Source of the DNA: Gerris lacustris
Taxonomy: Eukaryota; Arthropoda; Insecta; Hemiptera; Gerridae
Reading direction: 5' to 3'
Assembly: GCA_951217055.1 (NCBI GenBank)
Contig: OX578282.1
Span: 47,736,329-47,800,328 of the forward strand
Length of the DNA: 64,000 nucleotides
A program made the position numbers and the translations under genes. Each line of letters starts with the position of its first letter. Position 1 is the first letter of the stretch. The notes beneath the pieces were generated by a model. That model ran no database searches, was not told the DNA's origin, and saw only the letters and a list, made by a program, of their open reading frames with translations. Shown piece after piece: positions 49,020 through 61,640 of this stretch.

Positions 49020-50725
49020 GAAACACGAGGGTGAATCTAGATATTAGATTTCTACGTTCGTCTGCTGTTTCTCAATTTGGTGCGGAATAAACCAATTATT
49101 GTGATTGCAAGTATACTATTACATTAGTTTCTATAAACAATTTGTACAATTTTCTCGTGGTAATTAATAAAAAAAAAACTGCTTTTAGCACTGTACATAA
49201 TAAAGTATATTTTTCATAGAAAAAAAATTGGAGTGTTCCTTCCAAGCATAAAATAAATGACATCAAGTTTAGGCCGTGATAAGAAGAAAAAAAAAGGATA
49301 TCTTGTTGTAGTAAATAGAATATTAAAATTTATGTTGTATATTGGTTGGTTGAAGACGAGGGTTGGGAAGCGATGGAAAGAATCTATAGAATCTATAAAA
49401 TTCAACCCCTGGCCCCCCTACTTTAAAAAAATTGGAAAAATTCTCACCCAACATTACTTTAATACCCTCCCCGATTCTCGTTCTTATAGAAGGAAAGAAG
49501 AAATTTTCCCCATCCCAAAGGCCCAACCCCTTTTTTTCTTTAGTGACAGCATCGATTCTCATCTAGAATCCAGCATGGCTCTTCTTTTTTTTCTACGAGG
49601 CCCCTCGAAAATTTTCTCAACCCCCCTCCCATTGCTTATAAGCTTTTGAAGAAGAAATTCCTCATCCTCCCAACCAATTCCGAAATCTTTCTTGCAATTC
49701 CCTAGTTTTCTCTTCTGGTAAAAGCACGGACCCCTTTTTACTACCTAATTTTCAAAGTAAGAGGCCTTTTTAAGGCCTCTCATTTTTAAAAGAAAGAGAG
49801 GAAATGGAAATAAAATTACAAAGGTAATTATTTAGTGGTGCCCTCTTTTCTTTTTCCTCAGAAATTCTCCTAGTTAGATTATTCAGAATAAAAAGTTTGG
49901 AAAAGTAAAAATATCTCGAGACCATTTTAAATTCGTTTAATTCCTTCTCGAATATATATTTTCTCTTTTATAAACTTAATTGAGAAGAGTAAATACAGAT
50001 TTAATTTATTTTTTGGTCTGCTTGGTAATTAGGTAAGTAGCAAGTTCATTTTTAACGAGGATACTTAGAAATAACGCTAAAAGTGAAACATTTAGGGAGA
50101 TTAAATTATTTGAAGTTGTATTTGGCAAGTGACAATTTTCTCTCTGGACCAGACTTGCACTATAATTTGGCTAGTGTAGAGATTTTCCGACTAATATTTT
50201 TTCCTGAATAGTAAATTATTTATGCTTGACAACCAAATAAATGTATATAAACTAATTATATATTTGAACTATTTTCATTTAAAACCTTGTTTGTAGTTGT
50301 TTTTTTTTAAATATCTAAAATTCATACATTTTAATAACTGATTTACCTTATCAAATATGATAACAGACTAGGTCTTGCTTATGAAGTTCACATCTTAAAT
50401 GTTTCATCTTGTTAATTTATGTTCACATCTTCAATCTAGTTTGTAGGCGTCTGTACATGTGATTAATTATCACAATTGTTGACTTCAAGTCGGCAGTAGC
50501 TGCTTCGAGATAACATTACTTACTTAAATCTCCTTAAGATGCTTACAGTAGCAGAAGTGAAACGATGGGTCTAAATGGGTTAGGGGTGAAACGATGGGGA
50601 GGACGCAGTCATTATCAGAATTCATGCATTGTTATGATCTTAATGAATGAAACCGTCGTATCGTTGCCATATAGAATTTGCTGCAGGGGTTTTGAGCTGG
50701 AAGACCACTAAAATAGTTTTGTGTT
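49020..50725. other. DNA without recognised gene
   Basis: The 49257-49649 plus-strand open frame starts at an ATG but has overlapping antisense frames, low complexity and no domain; I do not call it. Nothing else recognised. Confidence 0.4.
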
Positions 50726-50729
50726 TTTT

Positions 50730-51017
50730 GCTTCCGAGCCCGAGCTTACCGAAGGTAACGGAAGCATTGTGTTCACTTTTGAGAACGAAAAACTTTTATG
50801 ACTCTGATTTTAAAAATTCCAAGACAGAAATCCGTTTCAGACATCAGGGAACATTTTTGGTCTCGTGTCTGTCTGTCTTTCTGTCTGTCTATCTGTCGGT
50901 CTGTGTGTCCGCGAATTATGAAACGTGTGACAATAACTTGAGTAAATGTCGACCGATTTTGATGAAATTTGGTAGACATGTTTATTTTACCAATGCTCAG
51001 GACGACAGTTGGAACTA
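50730..51017 (+). mobile_element. R1 head joined to a different repeat
   Basis: The terminal hairpin GCTTCCGAGCccgagcTTACC.. has a doubled CCGAGC. R1 text continues to 'acatcagggaacatttttgg' (about 50855). After a (CTGT)n-type stretch the sequence becomes 'tttgatgaaatttggtagac' and 'atgctcaggacgac', a widely dispersed repeat phrase. The open frame 50647-51018 spans this junction and is not a gene. Confidence 0.7.
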
Positions 51018-53926
51018 ATTAGTGAAATTCTCTTGATTTATTTTGAACTGATATTTTTCCATGTTAGCAAGTTAATATAATACTTATTCCGTTTCTTTTT
51101 ATTAAAAACATAATGCTTAAAAGTTGTGAATGCTGCAAAAAAGTGACCGAAGCTGTTAATTTAAATCTTTCAATGCATTCCGATAACTAATGCAATACTT
51201 CTTTTGAGCTTTAGGGATATTGATTTGATAAGAATTTATTGTTTATTCATTTATCACTCTTAATATTCAATTTCAACTTATCAATTTATAATCCTAATCC
51301 AATTTTTAATTTTTTTCGAGTAAACATCAGTCAATCAATGTTAAAAACCTCCACTTATTTCTAATTATAAATAAATTTAAATTTATTAAATATATTTTAC
51401 ATTTTAATCAGGATTTTTAATAAATTAATTATTGTAATGTGAGACATAATGTACCCCTAACATTTTGATATTAAAATTATGATAGCAAGAAAAGATTTTA
51501 TATTCATAATCTGTTAACTCGATTATCGTTTCCAAAAATAATGTACGGTTTTACCTAAAAATTTTCTGGTCAAGCCTCTCCTACAATGCACGGAGAGTTA
51601 TAATCACCTATACTTGGAGCCTAAATTAGTTCAATCGCCAATCATAGCTTTAAAAATCCATTCAGTTTAATATATTGTCGCTCATTTTGTTATCTTCTGC
51701 GTATCGGCTACAACGATTTCTAATGGCAAAATTCGCTGGTTTATATGTTAGAATTTAAAAACGGAATATACTCGTAAATTAGGTTGCTATAAAGTTTAAC
51801 ATAAGAGATCTTGTAAAAATTGAAATTATATATTTTTTTTTAAAAGCTAAGGGCGAAAATGGAGGAGATGAATGAATGAATCTGTTTTGGATTAGAGTTT
51901 TTGGGTAGTAGGGCATTAAGGATGGGTCAGAAATGGAGCTGAGCTTTAGATAATGCCAATATAAATGGTAATTGGTCTGTTTAGACCCAGATAGTTGGGA
52001 GAAGCATAGCTAAGTATAGGGGCAATACGTTGCCGCATTAGCGCATTAAATTTTCTCTTAAAAGTAAGGCACGAAAAGGGGGCAAAGATCCAGAAAAGAG
52101 GGACGAGCCCAGATTATTTTTATTTGAAGCTTAAGGAGTTTAAGAGGCCTCTCTTTTCTCCTTTTTGGGGCCCCCAAACTCTTAGAAAAGACAAATGCTC
52201 CCATAATAGAGAATTAAAGGTTTTTCTACAGCGAGGCTGGAGAGGGCTCGTAACCCTCTTGGATATAAGTTGTGCTCTTAGTGAGAATTAAAGAGGGGGC
52301 AAGCAGAAGAGAATGAGGGGCATTTAGCCTCCCTCCCCCTTCGGACATAACGCAGTGTTCCGACACTCACATTGATAATAATAAATGTCTGAGTATATAT
52401 TATTTATATATGTTTTGCTGTATGAGTTTGTACGTATTTAATATTTGAGTTGGTGTGAGTATTTACTCACACGTATCAACTAACGACAGTTTACGAACAA
52501 TTCTTTTTTCTAAATCTCTTTCTACATACATCCCTATATATTCTATACACACATGCAGTGTATATTTGAGTTAGTGCGTACATTAATACTTGAATTTGTG
52601 TGTGTTTACTCTCACGTACAAACATGGCTGCTTGTATTCCAGTTATCTCTATTTTTACACATAAACACAGTGATTGTGTTTGTGTCTTTTCTTCAAAGTT
52701 ATATTTAAAGTCTTACTTTGTTTGGAATTAAGAAGTTTTTGTGTCTGTTTGTACATTAGTCCCCACCCCTTTAGGTCTCGTTATTCTCTCCTATTTACGT
52801 CGCGAAGACGCCCATTCTCTGAGGAAGAAAGCCCCCCACCCTAGCGTCCCCCCTCTCAACTTGGTAAATTGTTGGTATCGTGTGTTACTTTCTTGTTTTC
52901 TTGGCAGAGGGCGCCCCCAGTTCATTCTGTTAAAGAAAAACGGATTAAAATAGGAGGTATTTTGTATCTGTATGTATATATTTGAAAAGAACAATACATT
53001 CTCAACGTGAAAGATGAAAAAAAAATCATGCATATTAGATCCATGGACGTATGTGAAGTACAATTATTATAGAACAATGAAGAAAGGGTTATAAATATGA
53101 ATGCTGGTTATATTTACGTATATAAATAAACATGCATCTATGTATTAACATTCACTATATTTTTGTTTAAAATGTTTTCTATAATAATAAATCTTGTAAT
53201 ATATATTTTCTCCAACCCCCTAGTGAATAATATATTAGGTTCATTTTCATAGTAAGCTCTGTTAGTATTAGTCTATAATTTATTCAGTAATAAAGGCACT
53301 ATGTATAAATTCAAGGCAAACTATATATCAAGTTAGTCTGAGAAGGGAACTCAACAATTTCATGCAGAATGAAACTGAGAAGTCTTAACCGAGGGAATAT
53401 CCTTAAAGGGTGCATACTAGTGGTGATTTATGTAATTATTAAAACTGCTTTTATTTATTCACTTAGTGTAATTTTATATGTTTAAATAAAAATAAGAAAT
53501 ATGTTTCTTTTTTTTTTACTAGTTTTTATTCAAAATTAAATCTTCATAGCGGTGTACAAATTTAGAACTACAACAAAATATTCTATTTCTCAATTATTTA
53601 AGAGAGAAGACGTAAAACAGCAGGTATTAGTAATTGGAAGTATGCAGTATAATATAGTATGGAGGATCTCACTAATCGTTTAATTAATGATTTACCAAGA
53701 ATATTATCTATTTTGAAGTTTTAATCAGTGAGTGATATGATAAGGATGATCATCTGCTTTTATGAATTGATACTTATCACAATAATCAAAAGGTAGTGGT
53801 AGATCATTAAAAGGTGACCAGCAGTCATAAGGGAATGGAGAATGTATGGCTTATAATGAGACTGGCAAAGACAATGGTCATGTGTAGGAAAATATTAATA
53901 AAGACCATGGTGAGATTATCATTCAT
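51018..53926. other. AT-rich DNA without recognised gene
   Basis: A purine-rich patch lies at 52040-52320. Open frames at 52741-53063 overlap on both strands. No gene or element end is identified. Confidence 0.4.
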
Positions 53927-53979
53927 AAAAATACTCTGCCAATTAGTGTGTCAAATAGCTTTTTCGCGTCCTATTTCGT

Positions 53980-54970
53980 CTTAGGGTAGTGACACACTTC
54001 GCCACCCAGGTAGCGCCACCTGGGTGGCGCTACCCGGGTGGCGAAGTATGTCACCCCCCTTTTAGGCTAGTGACACACTTCGCCACCCGGGTAGCGCCAC
54101 CTGGGTGGCGCCCACCTTGTTGATGCCACTTGCACACGCCACCTGACTTGCGCCACCCACTTATATGAGGGATGCAGTCAGCCCCAGATTTGATTTCCCC
54201 TATATTTGATTGAAGGAGTAGGGGCTGAGTGGCGTGACTTGGGTGGCGACGTGTGACAGGCTCAATTGAAAACAATGGGTTGACCGGGTGGCGCCACCTG
54301 TGGGTTGCGGCTAGACCGTCGGACGGTCGACCGTATAGTGCCACCCAGCAGGTGGCGCCACCTCGTGTGACAGGTTCAGTCTATTCTCATAGACGACCGG
54401 GTAGCGCCACCCAGGTGGCGCTACCTGGGTGGTGAAGTGTGTCACCCCCCTTAGAATCACATAGAGGATCACTGATAACATTGAAGCCAACTTTGGTTGT
54501 GTCCCTTAATCCGCGTTCTAAAAATTCATTTTTGAAATTTGTGACGTCATAACTCTAAAATTATTTGCCTTCGGTTTTTTAATTTAATTTTTAGTAAATT
54601 TTAATTATTGATAGTTAGTTTCCTTTATTGTAATATTTTTATTGTGTTTTATCTTATTTTTAGCTTGAAATATGCTGAAAATAATGTTTATTATATCATG
54701 CCGTGCGAGGTGAAAAAAAATGACGTCAGAGTGAAACGTAAATAATAACTAATGGCAGGGTTTGTCTTCTTGATTGTTTGTGAGCGGGCTTTGAATAGTT
54801 ACAAAAGTATGTCCAACCTTCTCTAGTATAATGAAAAAATGAGTGTTGTTATGTTGGCAGCCTGGTCATAAGGACACAACCTCTCGGTAAAAGTTGGCTT
54901 CAGTCTCTTGTCAGTAATTGCTTAGGATTCCGATTCTATGCTCCTTCTATATATATAGTATTATTCTAAG
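53980..54970. mobile_element. hAT-like element with 8-bp duplication, itself interrupted
   Basis: TATTTCGT flanks both sides. Without the inner insertion the left end reads CTTA+GAAT and the right end ATTCTAAG, an 8-bp inverted match. Further in, ACTGATAACATTGAAGCCAA (about 54470-54490) pairs with TTGGCTTCAGTCTCTTGTCAGT-like text (about 54893-54914), and GGTTGTGTCC with GGACACAACC. TGACGTCA occurs at 54542-54549 and 54721-54728. The 8-bp duplication suggests hAT or a similar group. No transposase. Uninterrupted length is about 520 bp. Confidence 0.7.
53984..54450. mobile_element. Two Harbinger-like GC-rich MITEs in tandem
   Basis: The first (53984-54059, 76 bp) is almost one palindrome from GGGTAGTGACACACTTCGCC to GGCGAAGTATGTCACCCCCC. 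The second (54065-54450) starts GGCTAGTGACACACTTCGCC and ends GGTGAAGTGTGTCACCCCCC. TTA lies left of the pair (53981-53983), between them (54062-54064) and right (54451-54453). TTA duplications with G-rich ends fit PIF/Harbinger-type MITEs. They are much richer in GC than their hosts. Open frames over them are palindromic artefacts. Confidence 0.75.
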
Positions 54971-55514
54971 TATTTCGTATACTTTAATGATTTTATGCTT
55001 TTACAGTCCATAATTGTCAATTTTATTTATATTTCCCCCGTTTTTTAAAAATGTCAAAATTGTTTTGACTTTTTACATTAATTAAAGTATCAATCAGACT
55101 GTGGAAATTAGTCGGGGGCCATCTGCAGAAAACTTTTGATAAACCATCCAAATTTCATAAAAATCAAATAAGTCCTTTTGATGATGTAGGAATAAATAAA
55201 TGAATGTTTGTGTGCATGTGGATGAGAAGCAAATAGGCGCAGAAGGTTGAAACTTATATGCGACCAACAATAGGCTAATTATGACCTACTATCCAAGTTA
55301 CATTATTATGGGACGTGAAGTTTTTGAGATATGTTGGTTCTGGAAAATTGAGTGACAGACCGACAGACTGACAAACCGATAGACAAAGTCGGAACCAAAA
55401 TTGTTCCCTGATATCTGAAACAGATTTCTGTCTTCGAATTTTTGTAATCGTAGGCCTAAAAAATAAACGTTCTGCGGAACGATTACATAGCTTCCGTTAT
55501 CTTGATAAGTTCGG

Positions 55515-56327
55515 TCTATTATAGGTGTCATGCGGAGGAATTAAAATCAGAGATGGTTCTGTAGAATCATATAATCTCTGATATGAAATGTTAATAATAA
55601 ATGGGTCAAAGGATTTCTGTTATTATAAAATTGTCATATCAAAGTATGTCAAATGAGGGAACACATTTTATATAATTATCTAACAATACTCCTCATGATC
55701 ACAGGGGTAATTTAAACATATTATTTTTACTTTGTCACTAATAAATTAAATGTTATGTTTAGTTCTTCACCATCTTAATTAGGTACCGTCATCTAATAAT
55801 TAATTTTTCAAGGATAAGATTAGTGATAAGGTAGCCGTTCTCTACTAGCATTTTCTCATTCGATTATTCATTCAACTTAAATAGGTAGCTTAGTTTTATT
55901 GCATTATGAAGATAAAACGTTTAAATTAGATTTATTGGGATTAAAGGATCATGCTAGGGTAGATGTAAATTAATTTAATAAATTATGCGCCTTTGTTAAT
56001 GTAATAAATTAAGCGCCTTTGTTAATTTAATAAATTTGCAACCAACCTTCACTTAAAACCCTTTTAATCCGACCAAAATATTTGAAACAAAATCTATATA
56101 TATTTCTATATATATATATAAGCTCAAAGGCAGGAGAACAGATAAATGCTGCTTTTCGAGGTCCAACTTCATAAACGTCTAACATTACGGTTGATATTCG
56201 GTACTATCTTTTCCTTTTACAAATAGAGAAATCGAAATCTAGAAACTATAATTAAGTAGGTATGTGTCAGAATTTAGGTGAATAATTAATTTATTGTTTA
56301 CTTCATTATTGCTATTTTCTTTTTATT
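55515..56327. other. AT-rich DNA without recognised gene
   Basis: A short direct repeat ('gcgcctttgttaat.taataaatt') lies near 55986-56035. Nothing else is recognised. Confidence 0.4.
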
Positions 56328-56650
56328 GCTTCTGAGTTTACCAAAGGTAACGGAAGAACGAACACATTTTAGGTCTCCAATTTAAAAAATTCCCAAAACA
56401 GAAATCCGTTTCAGACATCAGGGAACATTTATTTACACCCATATCATCAAAAGAACTTATCTGATTTTTATGAAATTTAACCAGATTAAATTCAACCGTC
56501 TGCGGTCTTTACATTTTGCTAAATTGATACTTTAATTCATGTGAAAAACCAAAATAAGTTTGACAAATTTAAAAAAATGGGGGAAATTCACAAATATACG
56601 AAATAGGACGCGAGGAAGTTATGTGCCACGCACTTAGTGGCAGACTATTT
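56328..56650 (+). mobile_element. R1 copy with internal deletion
   Basis: Starts GCTTCTGAGTTTACCAAAGG, keeps 'cagaaatccgtttcagacat', then jumps to 'tttacacccatatcatcaaa' and ends 'cgcgaggaagttatgtgcca' and 'gtggcagactatttt'. The middle third is missing. Confidence 0.78.
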
Positions 56651-57754
56651 TAAAACAACTCTTCCGATTCTCTCGTAACATTCTATTATCTTTAAGTTGC
56701 TGACGAGGTAAATTATGCTGAGTACAGGTTGAATTGTAGCGTACAGACTCAATCAACAAATCTCTGCCTAGGCACATTCCAACTTTGATCTTACTCCCTC
56801 TTTTTTTGTCCCTTCTCTTTCTATTTTTACTTATAAGTTACGGTGGCAATTTCAATCTGAATTTTGCTTGTCAAAGCTCACCAGAAGAGAGTAGTTGGTT
56901 CAAATAATATAATTTTGACCTCAGGACTGTATTGATAGACGGTAAGGCGGTGGTAATTAAGAAAGGTCTTCGGTAGCGAGAAAATGTATAAGTTAAATTA
57001 AAACTACGTTTACCTTAGATTACAATAGCGGGGTGAGATAGTCAAGCGGGGGTGAGTGAATCTGGCCTCCAGATACGGCAGTAGTCCAGAGACCCAACTT
57101 GCGGCCAGGTAGCTCTGGACGTTGTACGCGGCCAATACACAATATACTACTATCTTATAATTATTTATTTTACCGCGTAAAATTCTCTGTTTATTTATAT
57201 TTTACTTATAATTTACCAATCAAGTATCATTCAAAAGCATTTTTATGTGATTGGTGTTGACGATGTTCTTTATAATATAATTTTAGCTTTTCCAAAAACG
57301 CTGTAAATTTAAATTTTGAGATAGTTAAAATATGATTAAATAACCAGGTCAGGAAATGTAGGTGCACCAGAAAAAGGAATGCATTGCTGGAATTTATCGA
57401 CTTTCGAAATATTTCAACATCATATTATATAAATTCCTTTCTCGTAGGTGAGAGGAGCCCTCTTTTGATCACAGTATCAAAATTAACTAAACAGCCCATT
57501 AAGTCAAAAATTCAGCAACGCTTTGATAAAATACGTTAGACATTAAGAACGTTTAGTTTTGAGGTTTAAAACCCGAAGTTATCCTTCTTTCCCCAATATC
57601 CATACGATCTCGAATGTCCTCTCAAAATATCTCTTGCAGATGAATCCGAGTAAACTTATTTCCCTCTTATTACATGTAAAGTAATTAACAAATAAATAAT
57701 GTTTGCGATGCCAGTTTGGGTTATCTTGTGCATGGGGAAGAATATTCCCATCCC
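56651..57754. other. DNA without recognised gene
   Basis: 57035-57125 has an A-box-like TAGTCAAGCGGG and an inverted CCAGAG...CTCTGG, but no B box. It may be a tRNA-derived scrap. Nothing else seen. Confidence 0.35.
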
Positions 57755-58880
57755 CAGTAAAAACCTAACCTGAAAGAAAGGGCCAAGTTCCAGACCCCGA
57801 CCCAAAAAGTCAGCCTGTGACCAAGTCTGCTCTTTCATTAATTCCTAACAGCACTTCACTCTTACTTTCATGGGCAAGACTGCTCTTTTATTTTAGTTGC
57901 TTAACACTTGGCTAGTTTCTCAATGAGGCTTAAAACAGACTTGGCCGCTGTCTAGATATCACTACTTTGATAGGCTGATTTTTTTCTTTTCTTTTAAGTT
58001 CTCTCTTTCCCTTTACCATTAACTCCTATGTTACTACCCATGAAAATGATGTTTTATGCTTCATTCAGAAACTGGCCAGTTTTGAGCAATAATAAAAGAG
58101 CTGCTCATGAAAGCAGTAGTGAAGTAAGTTGATATTTGATATCACCACTTTGATAGGCTCTGGGAGAGGGTCTGGAACTTGCCCCTTTTTTCCACGATTA
58201 GGTTTTTGTTATGATAGATATCATTCCGTTTTGCTGGCTTCAGAATTGTGGGCATCGTATTGATTTTGTACGAGGCACTAGAGGGAATAACGCCACTGTA
58301 TTTACCCCGACGAACAATAATACGAGTTTAATAGAATGAAGAGTATTATATATGATATAAATCGGTACTTGTATAATTTTTTTAAAAAATCTACAAATGA
58401 CACAGCCCTAAAGGATAAATTGAGGCCTTTCAAATGATACGCAACGCAATGACAAACTTTCTCACACTCGGGAAAAAGTTTACTCTCGTGTAACAGATAG
58501 GACAAATTTATAAAATGAAAAATACTTGATTAAAAGAGCATTAGTGTGAGAATTGACCCATCCAATCAGAAATAAAATCAGTCAATAATTGCGGACGCTG
58601 TAGGAGCTTAAAATAAAAAATATTATTCAAATCTAGCCCCTACGGTGTGACCCGTAAAATAAGTTTTACGTTGCGTCCGCCATTTTTTTTTAACACACTT
58701 TTTTTTTAATTTTCCCGTTTACAGTCAGCTACAAGTCAGCTAAATTTCAATTTTCTAGCTATTCTTGAAGTCTCTCATAATTTTGATGCAAACTTTAAAA
58801 CTCTCCGCTTTTGAAAAGGCTTAATAATAAGGGCTCAATTTTTTTCAGTGTCCTAAGCTATTTAAGCTTCATCTATGATT
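57755..58880. repeat. Second copy of the 18605-19640 repeat, partly inverted internally
   Basis: 'aaagggccaagttccagacc' (57778) has an inverted counterpart near 58172 ('gtctggaacttgcccc'). 'atatcactactttgatagg' (57955) and 'atatcaccactttgataggc' (58139) are direct. The 58795-58870 end matches 19475-19540. Class unknown. Confidence 0.55.
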
Positions 58881-59580
58881 CCAAAAGCCCATCATATAAT
58901 AAATTGAAAAAATATATGATATTTGATATAAATATCATATATATTGATATTTATTTTTGAGCGAAATAAGTAATGCTTAGTTTTTATCATTAACTAAGTG
59001 TGTAATTTAATGTAAATTATCTTCGCTTGCCGGATATTGTTGCCAACAATGCAACTAAGTTATTGTTGCTAACGCTCTCTCTTTTTCTTTTTCTTCCTCT
59101 CTCATGACCTGATGTCCGCGCTATTTCGTTCATTGTAGTATATATATAGGAAAGGATTTTTTGGTTGACTCAAGGGTAAAACCCAGCTCAAGGTATGGCT
59201 AACTTCTGTTACGGGGATTTAGGGACACAACGACATTATATGACCTCCAAGGAATTGGACCCTGAAAGTTTTTGGCTTAAGGACAAGGGGCCATAGCTCT
59301 CCTAAAAGCCGGACCTGAAAAAAGAAAACTAAGACCTAAAGTTGATCTAAACCTAAGCCTAAAAGGTCCTAAAAATCCTAAAAACCAACTGAAGCCAACA
59401 AGTAAAACATTTTATCTGGCCTTTACTTCAGGATAGAAAACTTATATACATTTAATATACAGGGTGTTTCAGCTAAGCACAGACACAGAAAAGAGGACGA
59501 TTCAACATCGACTCTCTACTATCGACCTTAGTTTTCGAGATACTGATTTCTTTTCTTGATTATTATTATTAACTGTTTTT
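58881..59580. other. AT-rich DNA without recognised gene
   Basis: There is an AT-only hairpin ATATGATATTT-gatat-AAATATCATAT at about 58914-58940. 'acagggtgtttcagctaagc' at 59459 resembles a repeat start seen in many arthropods. Confidence 0.4.
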
Positions 59581-60381
59581 GCTTACGAGCTTACCGAAGG
59601 TAACGGAATCTATTGCGTTACCTTCGGTAAGCTCGTAATCGTAAGCTATGTGCTCGTTCAGTAGAACAAAATAATGATATCTGTTTTCAAAATTCCAAGA
59701 CAGAAATCCGTTTTAGGGAACAGTATTGGTTCCGTGTATGTCTTTCGGTCTGTCGGTCAGCCTGTCGATCAAAGAGATTAGCCCATTATTGGTCCCGTAT
59801 AACTGTCTATCTTCTGCGTCCATTTGTTTCTCTTCCACATGTGCTTAAACATACATTTATTTACACCTATATCTTTAAATTTGCTCATCTAATTTTTATG
59901 AAATTGAGATGGTTTGTCAAAAGTAGTCTGCAGATAGTCACAGATTAATTTAAATCGTCTGCGAACTTAAAATTTGCTAATTTGATGCTTTAATTCATGT
60001 AAAATACTCTGCCAATTAGTTTGGCACATAGCTTCCTCGCGTTCTATTTTGTATACTTTAATTGTTTTATACTATTATTCTCAAATTTATTTAATTTTCC
60101 CTAGTTTTTTAAAACTATCAAAATTGTTTTGATTTTTTAAATTAATTAAAGTATTAAGTTAGCAAAATTTAACGAGCGCTGACGGTTGAAATTAATCTGG
60201 GCCACCTGCAGGCTACTTTCGAGAAACCATCTAAATTTCATATAAACCAGTTAAATTTTTGATGATAAAGGTGTAATTAAATGTTTGTTTGTGCGCACGT
60301 GGAAGAAAAACAAATAGGCGCAGATTGGTGAAAGTTATATGGGATTAACAAGCTTTCGTTACCTTCGGTAAGCTCGGAAGC
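59581..60381. mobile_element. Head-to-head pair of R1 copies
   Basis: 59581-60000 is R1 in plus orientation, starting with a hairpin that is itself doubled in inverted form (59591-59640). 60001-60381 is R1 in minus orientation, starting 'aaaatactctgccaattagt' and ending with the hairpin 'cgttaccttcggtaagctcggaagc'-type end. The pair meets at 60000/60001, where the first copy is truncated. Both outer ends therefore carry the GCTTCCG-type hairpin. Confidence 0.82.
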
Positions 60382-60629
60382 ATAATCAAAACAATGATGA
60401 AATGTCGCCTCAATTTTATTTCGAACCCCTCTACATTCTTAAATAAGGTGTATGTATTTTGTTCGTTCCTAGAAGGGACATCTTTTCGTATATGAAGAAG
60501 ATAATGTATGAAATTGCCTAGAACATATTTTGTCGGGACCGCATAATTATTTCGTGTTAACGGTTTTCACTGTATATCCTACTCTTTCTTTATCGTCAGG
60601 TTTGTTCGTCTACAAACCTTTTTAGAAAA

Positions 60630-60725
60630 AAAAAAAATCGAGGACCCTTATACATTCCTATGCTATTCTCTCTGTAACACAATTTCTTGCCGAAAGAACC
60701 GGCAAGAAATTGTTCTTGCCGAACT
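60630..60725 (+). repeat. Short fragment of the ACCCTTATA repeat with perfect hairpin
   Basis: 'atcgaggacccttatacatt' matches the inner left end of the repeat at 2926 and 31550. CAATTTCTTGCCG (60680-60692) and CGGCAAGAAATTG (60700-60712) form a 13-bp stem with a 7-base loop, and TTCTTGCCG is repeated right after it. Confidence 0.6.
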
Positions 60726-61630
60726 AACACAAAAATTTAAAACCTCACAGTTACGTATAATAACTCAAACACAAGAAAATGATAGGGAAGCCTCTAACAA
60801 TCATCCCTCAAAAATTAGGGGTTAACATTTTTTTAAAATACGATAGATAAGTAATAAAGATTTCTATTTTATTATTTATCTCTCGTATTTTTCATTATTA
60901 GTATTTTCTGTTATTTGTTAAAAAAAGAGAATTTCAAGGATAAATTCTTTTACAAGGAATAAGTTTGTCTAAAGAAAATAAACAAAAGACCAAAGGAAAT
61001 AGAGAATTGTTTTTGAATATTCATCAGGGCTAGCAGAGTAGGAGGCACCTCCTGAGAATGTATTTGTCTGGGATAAAGCAGAGTTCCCTTCCTAAAGGCC
61101 CGAACTGCAATCCTACAACTATGCCCTTCGAATTTCATCAACCCTTAGCTAAGAAATATATATATATATAAAAAAAAACAGAGACCACCCTTAGTGTAGC
61201 ATCGCAAATTGACTTAAACATTAAGGAGCCTGGGGATGCAGGCAGGACGAAGAGCTAGAATGATATCTTTAATTCTTCTTTCGTATTCCAGTTGTTCAAG
61301 TGTTAATTTACTTCGTTCTTTTTCTAATTTATTCTTTGCTATTTTGCTTTACTTCTGTTTAGTAAAGAATAGTGCCGTGCAAAGCATAGAAAAGAATTGG
61401 ATCTAGTTCATTGCACTATATTTCATATAAGGTTGTCAATTTATCTTTAATAAGTTTGTGTAATCAAGAATACTTTATTCAAACAAGAACGTTTATTATA
61501 AATTATTCTCCTCCTTCCATAAATGCGTCGATGAGTCAAATTTAGCATTGAATGCATATTAATAATAATTTTGTTAGCTTGACTTAAGTAAGAGCATAAT
61601 ATGAAACTTTTATTAGTTGATTCTCAGAAT
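60726..61630. other. AT-rich DNA without recognised gene
   Basis: The minus-strand open frame 60950-61141 is unrecognised. Short (TA)n near 61158. Confidence 0.4.
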
Positions 61631-61640
61631 ATAGTTGTTA

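Larger units (their letters stand above)
53927..55514 (-). mobile_element. R1 copy hosting a three-level nest
   Basis: R1 text occupies 53927-53979 ('aaaatactctgccaattagt') and 54971-55514 ('tatttcgtatactttaatga' to the degraded hairpin 'cttccgttatcttgataag'). The interruption is flanked by TATTTCGT (53972-53979 and 54971-54978). Removing 53980-54970 and one duplication restores the R1 order seen in other copies. Confidence 0.85.

Noticed and set aside
49257..49649. 130-residue open frame with Lys-rich start
   Set aside because: No domain recognised, low complexity, and overlapping antisense frames of similar length. Not enough to call a gene.
50647..51018. 123-residue open frame with a Leu-Ser-Val repeat segment
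   Set aside because: It spans the R1 hairpin, a (CTGT)n stretch and a common dispersed repeat phrase.
54051..54435. Basic, Pro- and Arg-rich frames on both strands
   Set aside because: They lie over GC-rich palindromic MITEs, which translate similarly in both directions.
57035..57125. tRNA or SINE head
   Set aside because: An A-box-like word is present but no B box, cloverleaf or flanking duplication was found.
59330..59400. Telomere-like CCTAAA repeats
   Set aside because: The words are irregular in length and spacing and do not form an array.
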